DNA of 64,000 bases from Phyllobacterium sp. OV277 (GCF_900104355.1 NZ_FNIY01000014.1:1-64000); one strand, 5' to 3'. Counted from the first letter of the stretch, positions 45,661 to 56,992 are shown. Numbers and translations are program-made. The notes: generated by a model from the letters alone, not told the origin.

Positions 45661-47391
45661 TTAAGCCAGTGCTTCGATCATCTGAAACGCGTCGTAAGCC
45701 GCGAGAACTGTCTCCATCTGTGCTGTATGTCCAGCAATAAAAGCCTCGTCATAGATGGTCTCATCGGGGTATTCAGTGATCAATGTAAGGGGCACGTCGT
45801 GTCTGCTATCGACCGAGATCATGCAGGGAAAGCTATTGATAATGCGAAAGCCGGTTTCGCCCGCGTGGATTTCATAAAGCCTGATCTGCTCATTATTAAA
45901 AGCGACAAGTCCCGGTACTGCTGCCAGCCGTTTTGTCACAGTGTCCATGAAACGCTCGGCCCGTTCTTCCCATCCCTCCTGATACCGCATAATCAGGAAA
46001 AAGCCTTTTGGCAGGGTCCACATGGCAAAGCCACGCGGGACATAACCGGAGAGTGGCCGCGTCCATTCATGAGCAGGATAGCCGTGCAGATTGATATGCA
46101 ATTGTGCGCCGCTCAGGCGCTGCGCTTCAACGCGGATTGCCTTCTCGCGCAGCTCCGTTCCGGTGCGGTATTCCAGATCATCACCAAGCGCCGTATAGCG
46201 AGCCGCATGGTGCATGTGCCGGGGATTGTCAGCGCGAAGGCGTTGATGCAACGCATAACCATCCGGATTTTCCAGTGGTGAAACAGTGAAGTGTGTACCG
46301 GGGCGCTCCGCAAGGGCCAGTGCCCCGCGCAGCGCACCGACAATGCCTGTTGATTCATTCGGATGCTGGCCGCCGCTGATCATGACCGCAGCATCGCTTC
46401 CCTTGTGATAACGGGCTTGAACCGCCCTCCCGGCACGGGACTGCGCCTCAAAGTTTTTGCCGTCGATCTTGGCAAGTTCCGCGCGAACCTGCGCAACGAA
46501 GATGGGGGCGTGGGCTGTGGCCAACCGTTGAAGTCTACCTGTCGCTTCCGCTGTATCGAGTTGACGCGTCTCGATCCGCAGTGTCGGCGTTCCCGGACCT
46601 TCAATGATTTCTGGAACGATATGCCCTGGCTGCAAGCCGCGATCACCGAGCGGGCGGCCTGATTTTTTCTGAAAGACTTCGAGGAGTGAAAAATAGAAGT
46701 CCTCGTGCAGCGCTTCACGCAGGCTGATGACCTCGTCACCGAAGGACAATGGCTGGTCGGCAATGGCAAGCGTCGCACGGATATTGAGTTCGTCGAAATA
46801 GGGTTCTCTATTCCCCCAATCGTGATCGATCACAGTGCGCATAGCGGTGGCAAACAACGCCTCGTAGTCCGTTTCAAGCCTTGTGCCTTCAAATGCGCCG
46901 TTCAGTTTGATCCAGCCTGTGGGCGAGACAAGAGTTTCACCAATGAAATCCGTATGAATGCGGTTTGGCGCGAAAACCTTGTGTTCTGCCTTGCTGCCAT
47001 CCTTGTAAATCAATGCCACGTCATAGGTGAATGGAGCACTGCTCCCGATTTCGAAACGCAATTCCGCCGTTCCGGTCAGGGCAGCCAGGGGATAGGTTTC
47101 CAGCAGAAACCGGTTCTGCGGACAGTTCTCATGCACGGGATAGGCGATGGAGATGCTCTTCAGTGCATCCAAATCCACCTCTTCAAGGAAGAAATGCAGC
47201 AATGGCTTGTAACCACTACGCAAGCGGGCCTCAACTCCAAACGCGGCTAGCTTTTCCTCTGCGGCCCGGCGACTCGGAGCATCCTCGAATAACCATGCTT
47301 CAAAACGCGTGCCGCGTGCGGCGGTCTTGCCGTAAGTGCCAAGAAGCTGGTCGAGGGTGCGGTCAAAACCGCCTTCATAAATGACTGTCAT
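45661..47391 (-). CDS. M14 family zinc carboxypeptidase-like protein
   Basis: A 576-residue cytoplasmic protein. The N-terminal 300 residues are of unknown fold. The C-terminal part is a zinc carboxypeptidase domain: the first zinc motif HPNE (HxxE, about residues 341-344) in SGGQHPNESTG, the arginine/asparagine site SPLENPDGYALHQ near 375, and the second zinc histidine in NLHGYPAHEW near 436. A late glutamate in ITEYPDE near 545 may be catalytic. It ends the operon of a peptide importer, so it likely trims imported peptides. No signal peptide. Confidence 0.8.
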   Translation of the reverse strand: MTVIYEGGFDRTLDQLLGTYGKTAARGTRFEAWLFEDAPSRRAAEEKLAAFGVEARLRSGYKPLLHFFLEEVDLDALKSISIAYPVHENCPQNRFLLETYPLAALTGTAELRFEIGSSAPFTYDVALIYKDGSKAEHKVFAPNRIHTDFIGETLVSPTGWIKLNGAFEGTRLETDYEALFATAMRTVIDHDWGNREPYFDELNIRATLAIADQPLSFGDEVISLREALHEDFYFSLLEVFQKKSGRPLGDRGLQPGHIVPEIIEGPGTPTLRIETRQLDTAEATGRLQRLATAHAPIFVAQVRAELAKIDGKNFEAQSRAGRAVQARYHKGSDAAVMISGGQHPNESTGIVGALRGALALAERPGTHFTVSPLENPDGYALHQRLRADNPRHMHHAARYTALGDDLEYRTGTELREKAIRVEAQRLSGAQLHINLHGYPAHEWTRPLSGYVPRGFAMWTLPKGFFLIMRYQEGWEERAERFMDTVTKRLAAVPGLVAFNNEQIRLYEIHAGETGFRIINSFPCMISVDSRHDVPLTLITEYPDETIYDEAFIAGHTAQMETVLAAYDAFQMIEALA

Positions 47392-47407
47392 TTCAATTCA
47401 CTGTTAA

Positions 47408-48262
47408 TTAGCGTGATGTTCTGCCGGTGGGATCGAGGCTGTCGCGCAGCCAGTCACCCAGAAGATTAAGACCAAGTACGGTCAGGAGGATTGCGAGGCC
47501 GGGAAAGACACTGACCCACCAGGCATTCTGCAAATAGGTGCGTCCGTCAGCCAGCATGCCACCCCAACTCGGGATGAGTGGATCAACGCCGAGGCCAAGG
47601 AAAGTCAGGCTGCTTTCGAGCAGGATGTTGGTGGCAACGTTAAGCGTCATCAGCACGATGACCGGGCCGATGAGATTGGGTAGCAAATGCTGGAACAGAA
47701 TGCGATGATCCCTTACACCGATGGCCCGGGCGGAGAGGATGAATTCGCGATCACGCAACGCCAGTACCGAGCCGCGTACCAGCCGGGCATATTGCACCCA
47801 TTGCGACACAATCAGCAGGATGATCATGTTGGTTAGCCCGCCACCTGCAATGGCAATGAAGGTGATGGCAAGAAGGATAAACGGCATGGCGAGCTGCACA
47901 TCGGCAAAGCGCATGACGACCATATCCCAGAAACCCCTGTAGTAACCGGAGATAAGACCCATCACAACGCCGATGACAACGGCACCGGCCACGGAGATAA
48001 AACCTACCTGCAGGGAAATCTTACCGCCGGTGATGACACGCGCGAGCACGTCCCGGCCGAGTGGATCGGTGCCAAACGGATGTGTCCATTTGACGAAGGG
48101 CGGGAGTAGCCGTGCCATCAGGTCGATCTTTTCGGCGCCGCCCGGAAAGATGATGCTGGAGAAGATGACCGCAAGGCACATGCCACCTGCGAGCAAAGCG
48201 CCGAGGATGAATTCCAGATTGCGGAACCGCGCAAATCGAGGAGTTATCGTTGTAACAGACAT
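47408..48262 (-). CDS. Dipeptide-type ABC permease, DppC-like
   Basis: A 284-residue permease with about six membrane helices and the family segments TDPLGRDVLARVITGGKISLQVGF near 78-100 and ARAIGVRDHRILFQHLLPNLIGP near 180-205. I start at the ATG at 48262, 4 nt after the partner permease stop; GGAGT lies before it. The frame is open 23 codons further upstream inside the neighbouring gene. Second permease of the peptide importer. Confidence 0.88.
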   Translation of the reverse strand: MSVTTITPRFARFRNLEFILGALLAGGMCLAVIFSSIIFPGGAEKIDLMARLLPPFVKWTHPFGTDPLGRDVLARVITGGKISLQVGFISVAGAVVIGVVMGLISGYYRGFWDMVVMRFADVQLAMPFILLAITFIAIAGGGLTNMIILLIVSQWVQYARLVRGSVLALRDREFILSARAIGVRDHRILFQHLLPNLIGPVIVLMTLNVATNILLESSLTFLGLGVDPLIPSWGGMLADGRTYLQNAWWVSVFPGLAILLTVLGLNLLGDWLRDSLDPTGRTSR

Positions 48263-48266
48263 GGGG

Positions 48267-49190
48267 TTACTCCGTCCGGATACGCGGATCGACAAGGCCG
48301 TAGGCAATGTCGACGAGAAGGTTGACGCCAATGATCATCAGGGAAAGGACTGTGATGACCGCCTGCAGCACGGGATAGTCACGCGCGCCGACTGCATCGA
48401 ATGCCAGCGTGCCAAGACCCGGCCAGTTGAACACCCGCTCGACCACGACGATACCACCGAGAAGGCCGCCGAACTGCAAGCCGAAATAGGTGATCAGCGG
48501 AATGGCGCAATTGCGTAGCGCATGCTTGTAAAGCACGACATTCTCACTGAGACCTTTGGCGCGGGCAACCATGATATATTGTGCGCTGAGCGTTTCCAGC
48601 ATGGCGGTGCGCACCAGCCGCACATTGGTGGCGGTCAGGATGATGCCCATGGTGACGGCGGGCATGATGAAGCTTTCAAAGCCGCTCATGCCGCTGGGTG
48701 GTAGCCATTTCAATGTGATCGCGAACAGCAGCACCAGCATCAGCGCCAGCCAGAAATTTGGAAAGGATAGACCGACGAGCGAGAGAATGCGGATAAGCTG
48801 ATCCGCCCATTTGCCACGCGACGTTGCCGCCTTGATGCCAAGTGGAATGGAAATGGCGATGGAAACGATGAGAGAGGAGAATGCGAGGAGTAACGTGGCT
48901 GGTAAAGCTGCTGCCAGCAAAGTAGAAACTTTCGTGCCACCAAGGAAACTGCGGCCGAAATCGAGGGTGAACAATCCTTTCAGGAATCCGAAATATTGCG
49001 CCAGAAATGGCTGGTTAAGGCCAAGAGCTTCACGGATGCGTACAAGATCGTCCTCGGTGACACTGCCCGCCCCCTGTGTGAGCATCAATGCCGGATCGCC
49101 GGTAAGGCGGATGGCGAATGCCACGATGAGTGTCACAACAATGACGACGAATATTGCCTGCAAAAAACGTTTGATCAGAAAACCAGCCAC
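48267..49190 (-). CDS. Dipeptide-type ABC permease, DppB-like
   Basis: A 307-residue permease with about six membrane helices. It begins MAGFLIKRFLQAIFVVIVVTLIVAFAI, has the DppB periplasmic segment RLTGDPALMLT, and the cytoplasmic loop ARAKGLSENVVLYKHALRNCAIP near 215-240. I take the GTG at 49190, 7 nt after AAGGA; a TTG five codons earlier is less likely. It follows the binding-protein gene by 53 nt. Confidence 0.88.
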   Translation of the reverse strand: MAGFLIKRFLQAIFVVIVVTLIVAFAIRLTGDPALMLTQGAGSVTEDDLVRIREALGLNQPFLAQYFGFLKGLFTLDFGRSFLGGTKVSTLLAAALPATLLLAFSSLIVSIAISIPLGIKAATSRGKWADQLIRILSLVGLSFPNFWLALMLVLLFAITLKWLPPSGMSGFESFIMPAVTMGIILTATNVRLVRTAMLETLSAQYIMVARAKGLSENVVLYKHALRNCAIPLITYFGLQFGGLLGGIVVVERVFNWPGLGTLAFDAVGARDYPVLQAVITVLSLMIIGVNLLVDIAYGLVDPRIRTE

Positions 49191-49243
49191 GTCTCTATCC
49201 TTCAATCAATGGCCTGCCGCCCGGTGGCGACAGGCCTTTGCCA

Positions 49244-50779
49244 TTATTCGACCGTGACATCCGTCAGCCGCAGGCGGCTATCGGGAACGGGTGTGAAATT
49301 CTTCACGCGCTTGTTGACGCCGAAAATCGCGTTGTAGTTGAAGAGTGGCATTTCCAATACGCGATCTGCCGTGTAGTGGGCGATGGATTTGAGGATTTCC
49401 TCGCGCTTGGCCCGATCGGTGATGGAACGCTGGGATTCCAGCAACGCATCCAGTTTGGCGTCACTGTCATAGGGGTTCCACTTCTCACCCGAGTGATACA
49501 TTGAATAGGCGGTATTATCGTAGTCGAGCGTCCAGCCACCCCATGCCTGCTCGAACATCGCGCCTGTCTTGCCAGCTGGGATAATGTCGTTGAGTAAGAC
49601 GTTGGTCTCGTAGGGTTTGATTGTCACTGTGATGCCGATGACCTGAAGATAGCTGGCAATGGCCTGTGACACTTCGTTAAATGTGGTGTCATTGCCGCGC
49701 ACATCAATCTGCAATGTGGTGCCCGCTGCAATGCCCGCTTCCTTCAGCAAGGCTTTCGCCTTTTCCGGATCATAGGGCAATGGCTTCATCGTGGGGTCGT
49801 TGCCAAAGGACAGCGCGCCCTGGAAGCTGGCAATTGGCGATGCCTGTCCCGCGAGGATCGACTGGATAATGGCATCGCGGTCGACGCCGAGGATCAATGC
49901 TTTACGCACCCGTTCATCGGCAGTCGGGCCGCTCTTTGTATTGAAGCGCAGGGCGTAGACGGTTGGACCGGCAGTGCTGACGACTTCAAGTTTCGGGTCG
50001 GCCTGAATGGTCGGTATCATGCCAACTGGAATGGTTGGCGGAATGACGAGATCAACACGTCCCGCCTGCAATTCGGCAACGGCGGTCGCTGGTTCCGCAA
50101 TGAAGCGATATTCAAGATTGGAGAGTTTCGGTGCGCCGCCCCAATGATCGGCAAAGGCTTCCAGCTTGATGCCGATCTTCGGCTCGTAGGAGACAACCTT
50201 GAACGGACCCGTGCCGACAGGATGGGCGTTGAAATAGTCATCACCCTTTTCCTGAATGTATTTCGGCGGCACGATCATTGCGCCATATCCGGCAAGCTTG
50301 GTCAAAAGGACCGGGTCCGGTGCCTTCAGGTGAAAATCGACGGTCTTGGCGTCGATGATTTCAACGCTCTCGATAGCGGCATAGTTGGAACGCTGTGGCC
50401 CCTTCTTGCCTTCTTCACCAAGCAGACGGTCAAAGGTGAATTTGACGGCCTCCGCATTGAAGGGCTCACCGTCATGGAATTTTACGCCCTCGCGCAGGGT
50501 AAAGCGGATGCGCTTGCCTTCGTCGAGTTCTTCCCATGCGGTGGCAAGACCGGGAACCAGCTTCAAATCAGGGCCGCGATAGGTCAGGCCATCATAGATA
50601 TTGGTGGCGACCGAAGCCCAGTTGACGAGAAATGTATCGATCGGGTCCCAGCTGCCAGGGTCCTGCGGTGATGAAATGGTCAGCGTACCCGCTGCCGATG
50701 CGGGTCCAGCGAGCAAAGCTGTTCCTGCCAGACCCAGCGCCAGAAACGCCGCGTGTATTCCCCATTTTTTTATTGTCAT
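49244..50779 (-). CDS. Peptide-type ABC substrate-binding protein
   Basis: A 511-residue family 5 extracellular binding protein (DppA/OppA type). A signal peptide of about 29 residues ends at PASA. The mature protein begins GTLTISSPQDPGSWDPIDTFL, typical of the family, with NIYDGLTYRGPDLKLVPGLATAWEE and FHDGEPFNAEAVKFTFDRLL. First importer gene after the ATPase gene on the same strand. It would bring peptides or related amides to the permease pair. Ligand unknown. Confidence 0.9.
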   Translation of the reverse strand: MTIKKWGIHAAFLALGLAGTALLAGPASAAGTLTISSPQDPGSWDPIDTFLVNWASVATNIYDGLTYRGPDLKLVPGLATAWEELDEGKRIRFTLREGVKFHDGEPFNAEAVKFTFDRLLGEEGKKGPQRSNYAAIESVEIIDAKTVDFHLKAPDPVLLTKLAGYGAMIVPPKYIQEKGDDYFNAHPVGTGPFKVVSYEPKIGIKLEAFADHWGGAPKLSNLEYRFIAEPATAVAELQAGRVDLVIPPTIPVGMIPTIQADPKLEVVSTAGPTVYALRFNTKSGPTADERVRKALILGVDRDAIIQSILAGQASPIASFQGALSFGNDPTMKPLPYDPEKAKALLKEAGIAAGTTLQIDVRGNDTTFNEVSQAIASYLQVIGITVTIKPYETNVLLNDIIPAGKTGAMFEQAWGGWTLDYDNTAYSMYHSGEKWNPYDSDAKLDALLESQRSITDRAKREEILKSIAHYTADRVLEMPLFNYNAIFGVNKRVKNFTPVPDSRLRLTDVTVE

Positions 50780-50818
50780 TGTTTTCTCCTCTTTTTAATC
50801 AGTCTTGTTGGAAACGGT

Positions 50819-52651
50819 TCAGGCTGCACTTGCCACAAAATGACCGGGCGCAATTTCCTTTCGTTCGAAAATCTTGGGTTCATCACCGACCCGGCGAATA
50901 GGGCTTGGTATTTCGCCCTCCAGCATGGTGCGATTACGCGCGCGGCCCGGATCGGCCACCGGTACCGCTGATAAAAGGCGTTGGGTGTAGGGATGTGTAG
51001 GTGTTTCGAAGATTTGTTGGCGCGTGCCGATTTCGACGACCTGCCCCAGATAAAGCACTGCCACCCGGTGGCTCATTTTTTCGACCACAGCCATATCGTG
51101 ACTGATGAAAAGATAGGAAAGCCCCTGCTGTTCCTGCAATTCCATGAACAGGTTGAGGATTTGCGCCTGAATGGACACGTCGAGCGCCGACAGGGCCTCA
51201 TCGGCGATGATTAGTTTCGGATTGGAGGCAAGCGCGCGGGCAATGCAGACGCGTTGACGCTGACCGCCGGAGAATTCATGTGGATAGCGTGTTGCATGAG
51301 CGCTGGTTAGCCCGACGCGTTCCAGCAATTCATCGACGCGCTTCTGGATCGGTTTGCTACCGTCGATCAACCCGTGGGTGCGGATCGGTTCGGCAATGGA
51401 AAAGCCGACAGTTTTACGCGGATCAAGCGAAGCGAATGGGTCCTGGAAAATATACTGAATTTCCTGCCGCAGTTTTTGCTGCTCATTGCGGTTCATCGCG
51501 GAAACGGGACGGCCATCAAAGAGGATCGTGCCTGAGGTTTCCTTTTGCAATTGCTGGATCGTCCGCCCGATGGTTGATTTTCCGGAACCGGATTCGCCGA
51601 CAAGCGCCAATGTCTCGCCGGGATGGATATCGAAAGATACTTTTTCGACCGCATGCACCCGATGGGTGACGCCGCCAAAAATGCCCTTCTTGATATTAAA
51701 CCGGGTGACGAGATCGCGCACCGAAAGGATTGGCGGAAGGCCATAGCGAGCCGTATTCTGGATATGCTCAGCACCAACAAGACGTGGTGTGTCGCCATCC
51801 ATGATTGTAAGCGGGAGGCGTTTCGGAAATTCCTCGCCGGTCATACTGCCGAGCTTTGGCACCGCCGCAAGCAATGTCTGCGTATAGGGATGTTGCGGCC
51901 TGGCGAAAATGTCGGCAACCGGGCCTTCCTCCACCTTCTTGCCCTTCCACATAACCACCACATCATCGGCCATTTCTGCGACAACACCCATGTCATGGGT
52001 GATGAAGATCACGGCCATGCCAAGTTCTGCCTGCAGTTCGCGGATAATGTTTAGAATCTGCGCCTGTATCGTCACGTCAAGCGCGGTCGTCGGCTCGTCG
52101 GCGATCAGCAGTTTCGGACGGCACGCAAGGGCCATGGCAATCATGACGCGCTGACGCATGCCGCCGGACAGCTGGTGCGGATAGCGCCCGAGCAAGTCGG
52201 TAGCATCCGGCAGACGCACCATGTCCAACAGCCTTTTGGCATCCGCGAGGGCTGCTGGCTTGGACATGCCCTCATGCAGAACGAGAACTTCGGCGATCTG
52301 ATCGCCGATGGTGAATACCGGATTGAGCGACGTCATCGGCTCCTGGAAGATCATGGCGATCTCCTTGCCGCGAATACCGCGCATGGTTTTTTGCGTTGCG
52401 GTGGTTAGGTCAATCCTCCCCTTGCGGCTCTCGAACAGCACATGACCCGTCGGAAATTGCCCGCCCATCATGTCAGCCAGCCGCATAACGGAAAGCGAGG
52501 TGACGGATTTACCCGACCCGGATTCTCCGACAATGGCAAGGGTGCGCCCTGCCCGCACGGAAAAGCTCAGGTTCTCCACAACCCTTGACGGACCAAACTC
52601 AACGGAAAGATTGTCCACGGCCAATAGTGGAGGAGAGAGATCACCGGTCAC
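50819..52651 (-). CDS. Fused dipeptide-type ABC ATPase, DppD-DppF-like
   Basis: A 610-residue protein joining both ATPases of the importer. The first half has Walker A GESGSGKS (42-49), signature LSGGMRQR and Walker [13 protein letters not shown] near 185; the second half has another GESGSGKS near 350, FSGGQRQR and [12 protein letters not shown] near 480. Each half ends with the oligopeptide-ATPase C-terminal domain. Such fusions are common in rhizobial importers. It is first in the minus-strand importer operon after the MarR-like gene (15 nt gap). Confidence 0.9.
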   Translation of the reverse strand: MTGDLSPPLLAVDNLSVEFGPSRVVENLSFSVRAGRTLAIVGESGSGKSVTSLSVMRLADMMGGQFPTGHVLFESRKGRIDLTTATQKTMRGIRGKEIAMIFQEPMTSLNPVFTIGDQIAEVLVLHEGMSKPAALADAKRLLDMVRLPDATDLLGRYPHQLSGGMRQRVMIAMALACRPKLLIADEPTTALDVTIQAQILNIIRELQAELGMAVIFITHDMGVVAEMADDVVVMWKGKKVEEGPVADIFARPQHPYTQTLLAAVPKLGSMTGEEFPKRLPLTIMDGDTPRLVGAEHIQNTARYGLPPILSVRDLVTRFNIKKGIFGGVTHRVHAVEKVSFDIHPGETLALVGESGSGKSTIGRTIQQLQKETSGTILFDGRPVSAMNRNEQQKLRQEIQYIFQDPFASLDPRKTVGFSIAEPIRTHGLIDGSKPIQKRVDELLERVGLTSAHATRYPHEFSGGQRQRVCIARALASNPKLIIADEALSALDVSIQAQILNLFMELQEQQGLSYLFISHDMAVVEKMSHRVAVLYLGQVVEIGTRQQIFETPTHPYTQRLLSAVPVADPGRARNRTMLEGEIPSPIRRVGDEPKIFERKEIAPGHFVASAA

Positions 52652-52666
52652 GCAACAATCCTTGTA

Positions 52667-53254
52667 TTAAAGAGTAGTGGCGGCACGAGCCGCCTGATCA
52701 TAGGCGCCCGAAAGGAAGCGCAGCACCGCAGCTATTTCCGAAAGTGTGTCTTCGGCGGGCCGTGCATTGGTTGTTGATGCGACGAACAGGCGCTCGCGAA
52801 TCTGGGCGTAACGCGTGCAGGCGTCCGCGCCCTTATTGGTGATCTTGATGGTCTTTTCCTTGGCCGCCTTGCCCGTGGTGACAAGTCCGGCGGCTTCCAG
52901 CTTGCGGATAGCGTAAGTCGCTACGTGCGTGTCTTCGATATCAAGAACAAGGCAGATATCGGCAAGCTTCTTTTCCCGTCCGCGATGCCGGACTGAGTGA
53001 AGGATGAGAATTTCCGTGGCCGAAAGGCCCGGCAATCCGGCGGCGGCCATGCAACGCACCATCCAGCGGGAAAAGGCATGGGAAGCGAGAATCATGCCGT
53101 ATTCGACTTCGGAAAGGCCGGGTGAACCGCCTTCGGCAAGATGTGCTGACGATACGATGGGACCAATCGAAGAAACAGGTTTCAGATGCTTCGGCAGTGC
53201 CGTTGCAAACTGCTCAATATCTGCCGCCGTGTGGTCTTTAGGACCAGTCGTCAT
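52667..53254 (-). CDS. MarR-type winged-helix regulator of the oxoprolinase/peptide locus
   Basis: A 195-residue regulator with a winged helix at about 85-150 (LSATEILILHSVRHRGREKKLADICLVLDIEDTHVATYAIRKLEAAGLV, wing with KEKTIKITNKG). It resembles the MarR-like proteins found next to hydantoinase genes. GGAGG precedes the ATG. It starts the minus-strand operon and diverges from the oxoprolinase gene, with a TTGACA hexamer and a GACA-TAT-TGTC dyad in the 120-bp gap, so it probably controls both directions. Ligand unknown. Confidence 0.8.
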   Translation of the reverse strand: MTTGPKDHTAADIEQFATALPKHLKPVSSIGPIVSSAHLAEGGSPGLSEVEYGMILASHAFSRWMVRCMAAAGLPGLSATEILILHSVRHRGREKKLADICLVLDIEDTHVATYAIRKLEAAGLVTTGKAAKEKTIKITNKGADACTRYAQIRERLFVASTTNARPAEDTLSEIAAVLRFLSGAYDQAARAATTL

Positions 53255-53297
53255 TCTACTTGCCTCCGCCTTGACGAATTTATATCATCATTTTATC

Positions 53298-53308
53298 GAC
53301 ATATTGTC
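53298..53308. promoter_or_regulatory. Short dyad overlapping the minus-strand promoter
   Basis: GACA-TAT-TGTC, a 4-3-4 inverted repeat. It overlaps a minus-strand TTGACA hexamer followed at 17-19 nt by TGATAT/ATATAA, a likely promoter of the MarR-like operon. It may be the operator of that regulator, though short dyads like this also arise by chance. Confidence 0.4.
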
Positions 53309-53374
53309 AACGACGCTATAGTCTATTAATTGGGCATGCTTACAAATGTGGCAGTCGAGCAAGAGGAGTGCAGG

Positions 53375-56300
53375 ATGAGCATGGGAAGCTGGGATTTCTG
53401 GGTCGACCGTGGCGGCACGTTTACCGATGTCATCGGCCGCGATCCGCAAGGCACACTCCATGCCCGCAAGGTGCTGTCCGAGAACCCTGATGCTTACAAG
53501 GATGCTGCTGTACAAGGTATTCGCCTGCATCTGGGATTAAAGCCCGGCGAAGCGATCCCCTCCGGACTTATCGGCGAAGTGCGGATGGGCACAACCGTTG
53601 CGACGAATGCCTTGCTCGAACGCAAGGGCGAGCGTCTCGCGTTGATCACGACCAAAGGTTTTCGCGATGCTTTGCGTATTGGTTATCAGGAGCGCAAGAA
53701 CATCTTTGCCACCGAGATCATCAAGGCGGAGGCACTGTACGATAAGGTTGTCGAAATCAACGAGCGCGTACTTGCCGATGGTACGGTTGAAATTCCCTTT
53801 GATGAACAGCAGGCACGCGCTGCCCTGCAGGCGTTGAAGGATGAGGGCTATGAAGCGCTCGCCATTGTTTTCATGCATGCCTATAAGTTCCCTTCCCATG
53901 AAGCCGCCATTGCAACGATTGCGCGCGATCTGGGTTTCACGCAGGTGTCCGTCAGCCATGAAGTGTCACCACTGATCAAGTTGGTCGGGCGCGGCGACAC
54001 CACCGTTATCGATGCTTATCTCTCGCCAGTACTCCGCCGTTATGTGGCACAGGTTTCCAAGGAGTTGGACATTGCCCGCACGGGCGCCCGCGTCATGTTC
54101 ATGATGTCATCGGGTGGTCTGACCGCCGCTGATATGTTTCAGGGTAAGGATGCAATCCTGTCCGGTCCGGCAGGCGGCGTCGTTGGTCTGGCCAGAACCG
54201 GCGAAGAGGCGGGTTTCCCAAATGTCATAGGCTTCGACATGGGTGGAACATCCACCGATGTGGCGCATTTCGATGGCGAATATGAGCGTGCATTTGAGAC
54301 CGAAGTTGCAGGTGTTCGTGTTCGTGCGCCGATGATGCTGATCCATACGGTGGCTGCCGGTGGCGGCTCGATCCTGCATTTCGATGCGGGCCGATTCCGC
54401 GTTGGACCGGATTCGGCTGGCGCCAATCCGGGGCCTGCCTGTTATCGCAATGGCGGGCCGCTGGCTGTGACTGATGCCAATGTCATGGTCGGCAAGCTCT
54501 TGCCCGAATTCTTCCCGCCGATCTTCGGTCCGGAGCAAAACGAACCGCTGGATGTGAATGTGGTCAAAGCCCGCTTCACCGAGCTGGCAAACCGGATCGG
54601 TGATGGCCGCAGCCCCGAAGACGTGGCCGATGGTTTCATCCGGATCGCTGTTGCCAATATGGTTGAGGCCATTAAGAAGATTTCCGTACAGCGTGGCTAT
54701 GATGTCACGCGCTATGCATTGAGTTGCTTTGGCGGCGCGGGTGGACAACACGCCTGTCTGGTTGCCGATGCACTTGGTATGAAAAGCATTCTTGTCCATC
54801 CCATGTCCGGCTTGCTTTCCGCCTATGGGATGGGTCTCGCAGACATCCGCGCCACGCGGCAAAAGGCATTGGGCGTGGCCCTTGATCCCGCCGCCCCTGC
54901 CCCGCTTGCGGTGCTGGCGGCAGAACTTCAGCAGGAATGTCTTGCCGAATTGCATGTGCAGAGTATCGCCGTGAGCGAAATCACCACCATCGTGCGCGCG
55001 CATATCCGTTATGCCGGTACTGATACGGTGCTGGCCGTTGAGGCAACGTTCCCTGATCATGACGATATCAGCCGCTTGCGCCGCGAATTCGAGATCTTGC
55101 ACAAGCGCCGCTTTGGCTTTGTCGCCGAAAACAAGGCGCTGGTCATCGATGCGGTCGAGGTGGAGACCGTTGGCGGCGGCGCTGGTCAAGCCGAAACATC
55201 AGTTGACGCAACCGCAACGGGCGAACCGGATGCTGTACGGCGTAACCGCTTCTATTCACAAGGCAGCGCCCATGACGCAGCAGTGGTGCTGCGCGATGCA
55301 ATGAAACCCGGACAGCGCCTTGCCGGTCCGGCGATCATCATTGAGCCGAACCAGACCATTGTTATTGAAGACGGCTGGCAGGCGGAATTGACGGCCAAGG
55401 ATCATATCGTCCTCAAACGTATCAAGGCTTTGCCGGACCGTTCAGCTATCGGCACCAAAGCTGATCCGGTGATGCTCGAGATTTTCAACAATCTCTTTAT
55501 GTCCATCGCCGAGCAGATGGGTGTGACGCTGCAAAACACCGCCTATTCTGTCAATATCAAGGAGCGGCTGGATTTCTCCTGCGCCGTTTTTGATGCGGAA
55601 GGAAATCTTGTTGCCAATGCGCCGCACATGCCGGTGCATCTCGGCTCAATGGATGCGTCCGTTGCTGCGGCCATTCGCGAAAATCCGGTCATTCATCCCG
55701 GTGACGTCTTTTTGATCAATGCGCCCTATAACGGTGGTACGCACCTGCCGGATCTGACTGTCTGTACGCCGGTTTTCGATGATGCCGGCACGACAATCCG
55801 TTTCTGGGTCGCCAGTCGCGGCCATCATGCGGATATTGGCGGCATTGCACCCGGCTCGATGTCGCCGCTGGCGACCACGATTGAGGAAGAAGGTGTCTAT
55901 ATCGACAACTTCAAGCTGATCGATGGAGGCCGCTTCTGCGAGGAAGAGTTGGCTGCGCTTCTGACCGGCGCCCGCTATCCGGTGCGCACGCTCTTGCAGA
56001 ACGTCAATGATCTGAAAGCGCAGGTTGCCGCCAATGAAAAGGGCGTCGCAGAATTGCGCAAGATGATCAAGCATTTCGGCGAGGACGTGGTTGAGGCCTA
56101 TATGGGGCATGTACAGGACAATGCGGCGGAAAGCGTGCGCCGTGTTTTGGACCAACTACAGGATGGCCGTTTCACCTATGAGATGGACCAGGGTTGCAGC
56201 ATTGCCGTCAACATATCAGTCGACAAAGCAGCCCGCGAAGTGACCGTTGATTTCACCGGCACGTCAGAGCAGCGCGCTGACAATTTCAACGCGCCGCGCC

Positions 56301-56992
56301 CGGTGACGCGCGCGGCTGTGCTCTATGTCTTCAGGACATTGGTACAGAGCGATATTCCGATGAATGCCGGATGCCTGCGCCCGATCCATATTATTGTTCC
56401 CGATGGTACCATGCTCTCCCCGGAATATCCTGCCGCCGTTGTGGCTGGTAATGTCGAGGTCAGCCAAGCGGTGACAAACTGTCTGTTTGGGGCCGTGGGT
56501 GCTCAGGCGGCAGCTCAGGGGACGATGAACAATCTTACCTTCGGCAATGATCAATATCAGTACTATGAAACCATCTGTTCCGGTGCGCCTGCGGGACCCG
56601 GATATAACGGTGCCGATGCGATCCATACGCACATGACCAATTCGCGCCTGACCGATCCGGAAATTCTTGAGACGCGTTTTCCTGTGGTGCTGGAAGATTT
56701 CCATATCCGCGCGAATTCCGGCGGCAAGGGCAAATGGTCCGCTGGCAATGGCACCAAACGAACGATCCGCGCGCAGGAGAAGCTCGACTTTGCTATTCTC
56801 TCCGGCCATCGCCGGGTTGCGCCCTTTGGTCTGAAGGGCGGCGAACCCGGACAGACCGGAACGAACGCTGTGCGTCGCAAGGACGGTACAATGGAAGAGC
56901 TTCAGGGTTGCGCCCACACGATTCTCGAAGCTGGCGAGGCGTTTGTCATTGTTACCCCTACCGGTGGTGGATATGGCAAACAGGAGAATTGA
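53375..56992 (+). CDS. Fused 5-oxoprolinase / hydantoinase HyuA-HyuB protein
   Basis: A 1205-residue protein joining both parts of an ATP-dependent amidase that opens five-membered cyclic amides such as 5-oxoproline or hydantoins. HyuA occupies about 1-680: DRGGTFTD near 10 and the phosphate-binding DMGGTSTD near 292, both of the actin-like ATPase fold. HyuB occupies about 690-1205, with [34 protein letters not shown] near 715-745. I start at ATG 53375, 6 nt after GAGGAG. It is divergent from the MarR-like regulator and the peptide importer, which suggests the substrate arrives as a pyroglutamyl peptide or similar. True 5-oxoprolinase versus hydantoinase cannot be told from motifs. Confidence 0.9.
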   Translation: MSMGSWDFWVDRGGTFTDVIGRDPQGTLHARKVLSENPDAYKDAAVQGIRLHLGLKPGEAIPSGLIGEVRMGTTVATNALLERKGERLALITTKGFRDALRIGYQERKNIFATEIIKAEALYDKVVEINERVLADGTVEIPFDEQQARAALQALKDEGYEALAIVFMHAYKFPSHEAAIATIARDLGFTQVSVSHEVSPLIKLVGRGDTTVIDAYLSPVLRRYVAQVSKELDIARTGARVMFMMSSGGLTAADMFQGKDAILSGPAGGVVGLARTGEEAGFPNVIGFDMGGTSTDVAHFDGEYERAFETEVAGVRVRAPMMLIHTVAAGGGSILHFDAGRFRVGPDSAGANPGPACYRNGGPLAVTDANVMVGKLLPEFFPPIFGPEQNEPLDVNVVKARFTELANRIGDGRSPEDVADGFIRIAVANMVEAIKKISVQRGYDVTRYALSCFGGAGGQHACLVADALGMKSILVHPMSGLLSAYGMGLADIRATRQKALGVALDPAAPAPLAVLAAELQQECLAELHVQSIAVSEITTIVRAHIRYAGTDTVLAVEATFPDHDDISRLRREFEILHKRRFGFVAENKALVIDAVEVETVGGGAGQAETSVDATATGEPDAVRRNRFYSQGSAHDAAVVLRDAMKPGQRLAGPAIIIEPNQTIVIEDGWQAELTAKDHIVLKRIKALPDRSAIGTKADPVMLEIFNNLFMSIAEQMGVTLQNTAYSVNIKERLDFSCAVFDAEGNLVANAPHMPVHLGSMDASVAAAIRENPVIHPGDVFLINAPYNGGTHLPDLTVCTPVFDDAGTTIRFWVASRGHHADIGGIAPGSMSPLATTIEEEGVYIDNFKLIDGGRFCEEELAALLTGARYPVRTLLQNVNDLKAQVAANEKGVAELRKMIKHFGEDVVEAYMGHVQDNAAESVRRVLDQLQDGRFTYEMDQGCSIAVNISVDKAAREVTVDFTGTSEQRADNFNAPRPVTRAAVLYVFRTLVQSDIPMNAGCLRPIHIIVPDGTMLSPEYPAAVVAGNVEVSQAVTNCLFGAVGAQAAAQGTMNNLTFGNDQYQYYETICSGAPAGPGYNGADAIHTHMTNSRLTDPEILETRFPVVLEDFHIRANSGGKGKWSAGNGTKRTIRAQEKLDFAILSGHRRVAPFGLKGGEPGQTGTNAVRRKDGTMEELQGCAHTILEAGEAFVIVTPTGGGYGKQEN

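Noticed and set aside
54107-55189. Minus-strand open frame of 360 codons inside the oxoprolinase gene
   Set aside because: Fully contained in a conserved domain of the plus-strand gene; composition is cysteine- and histidine-rich, typical of a shadow frame.
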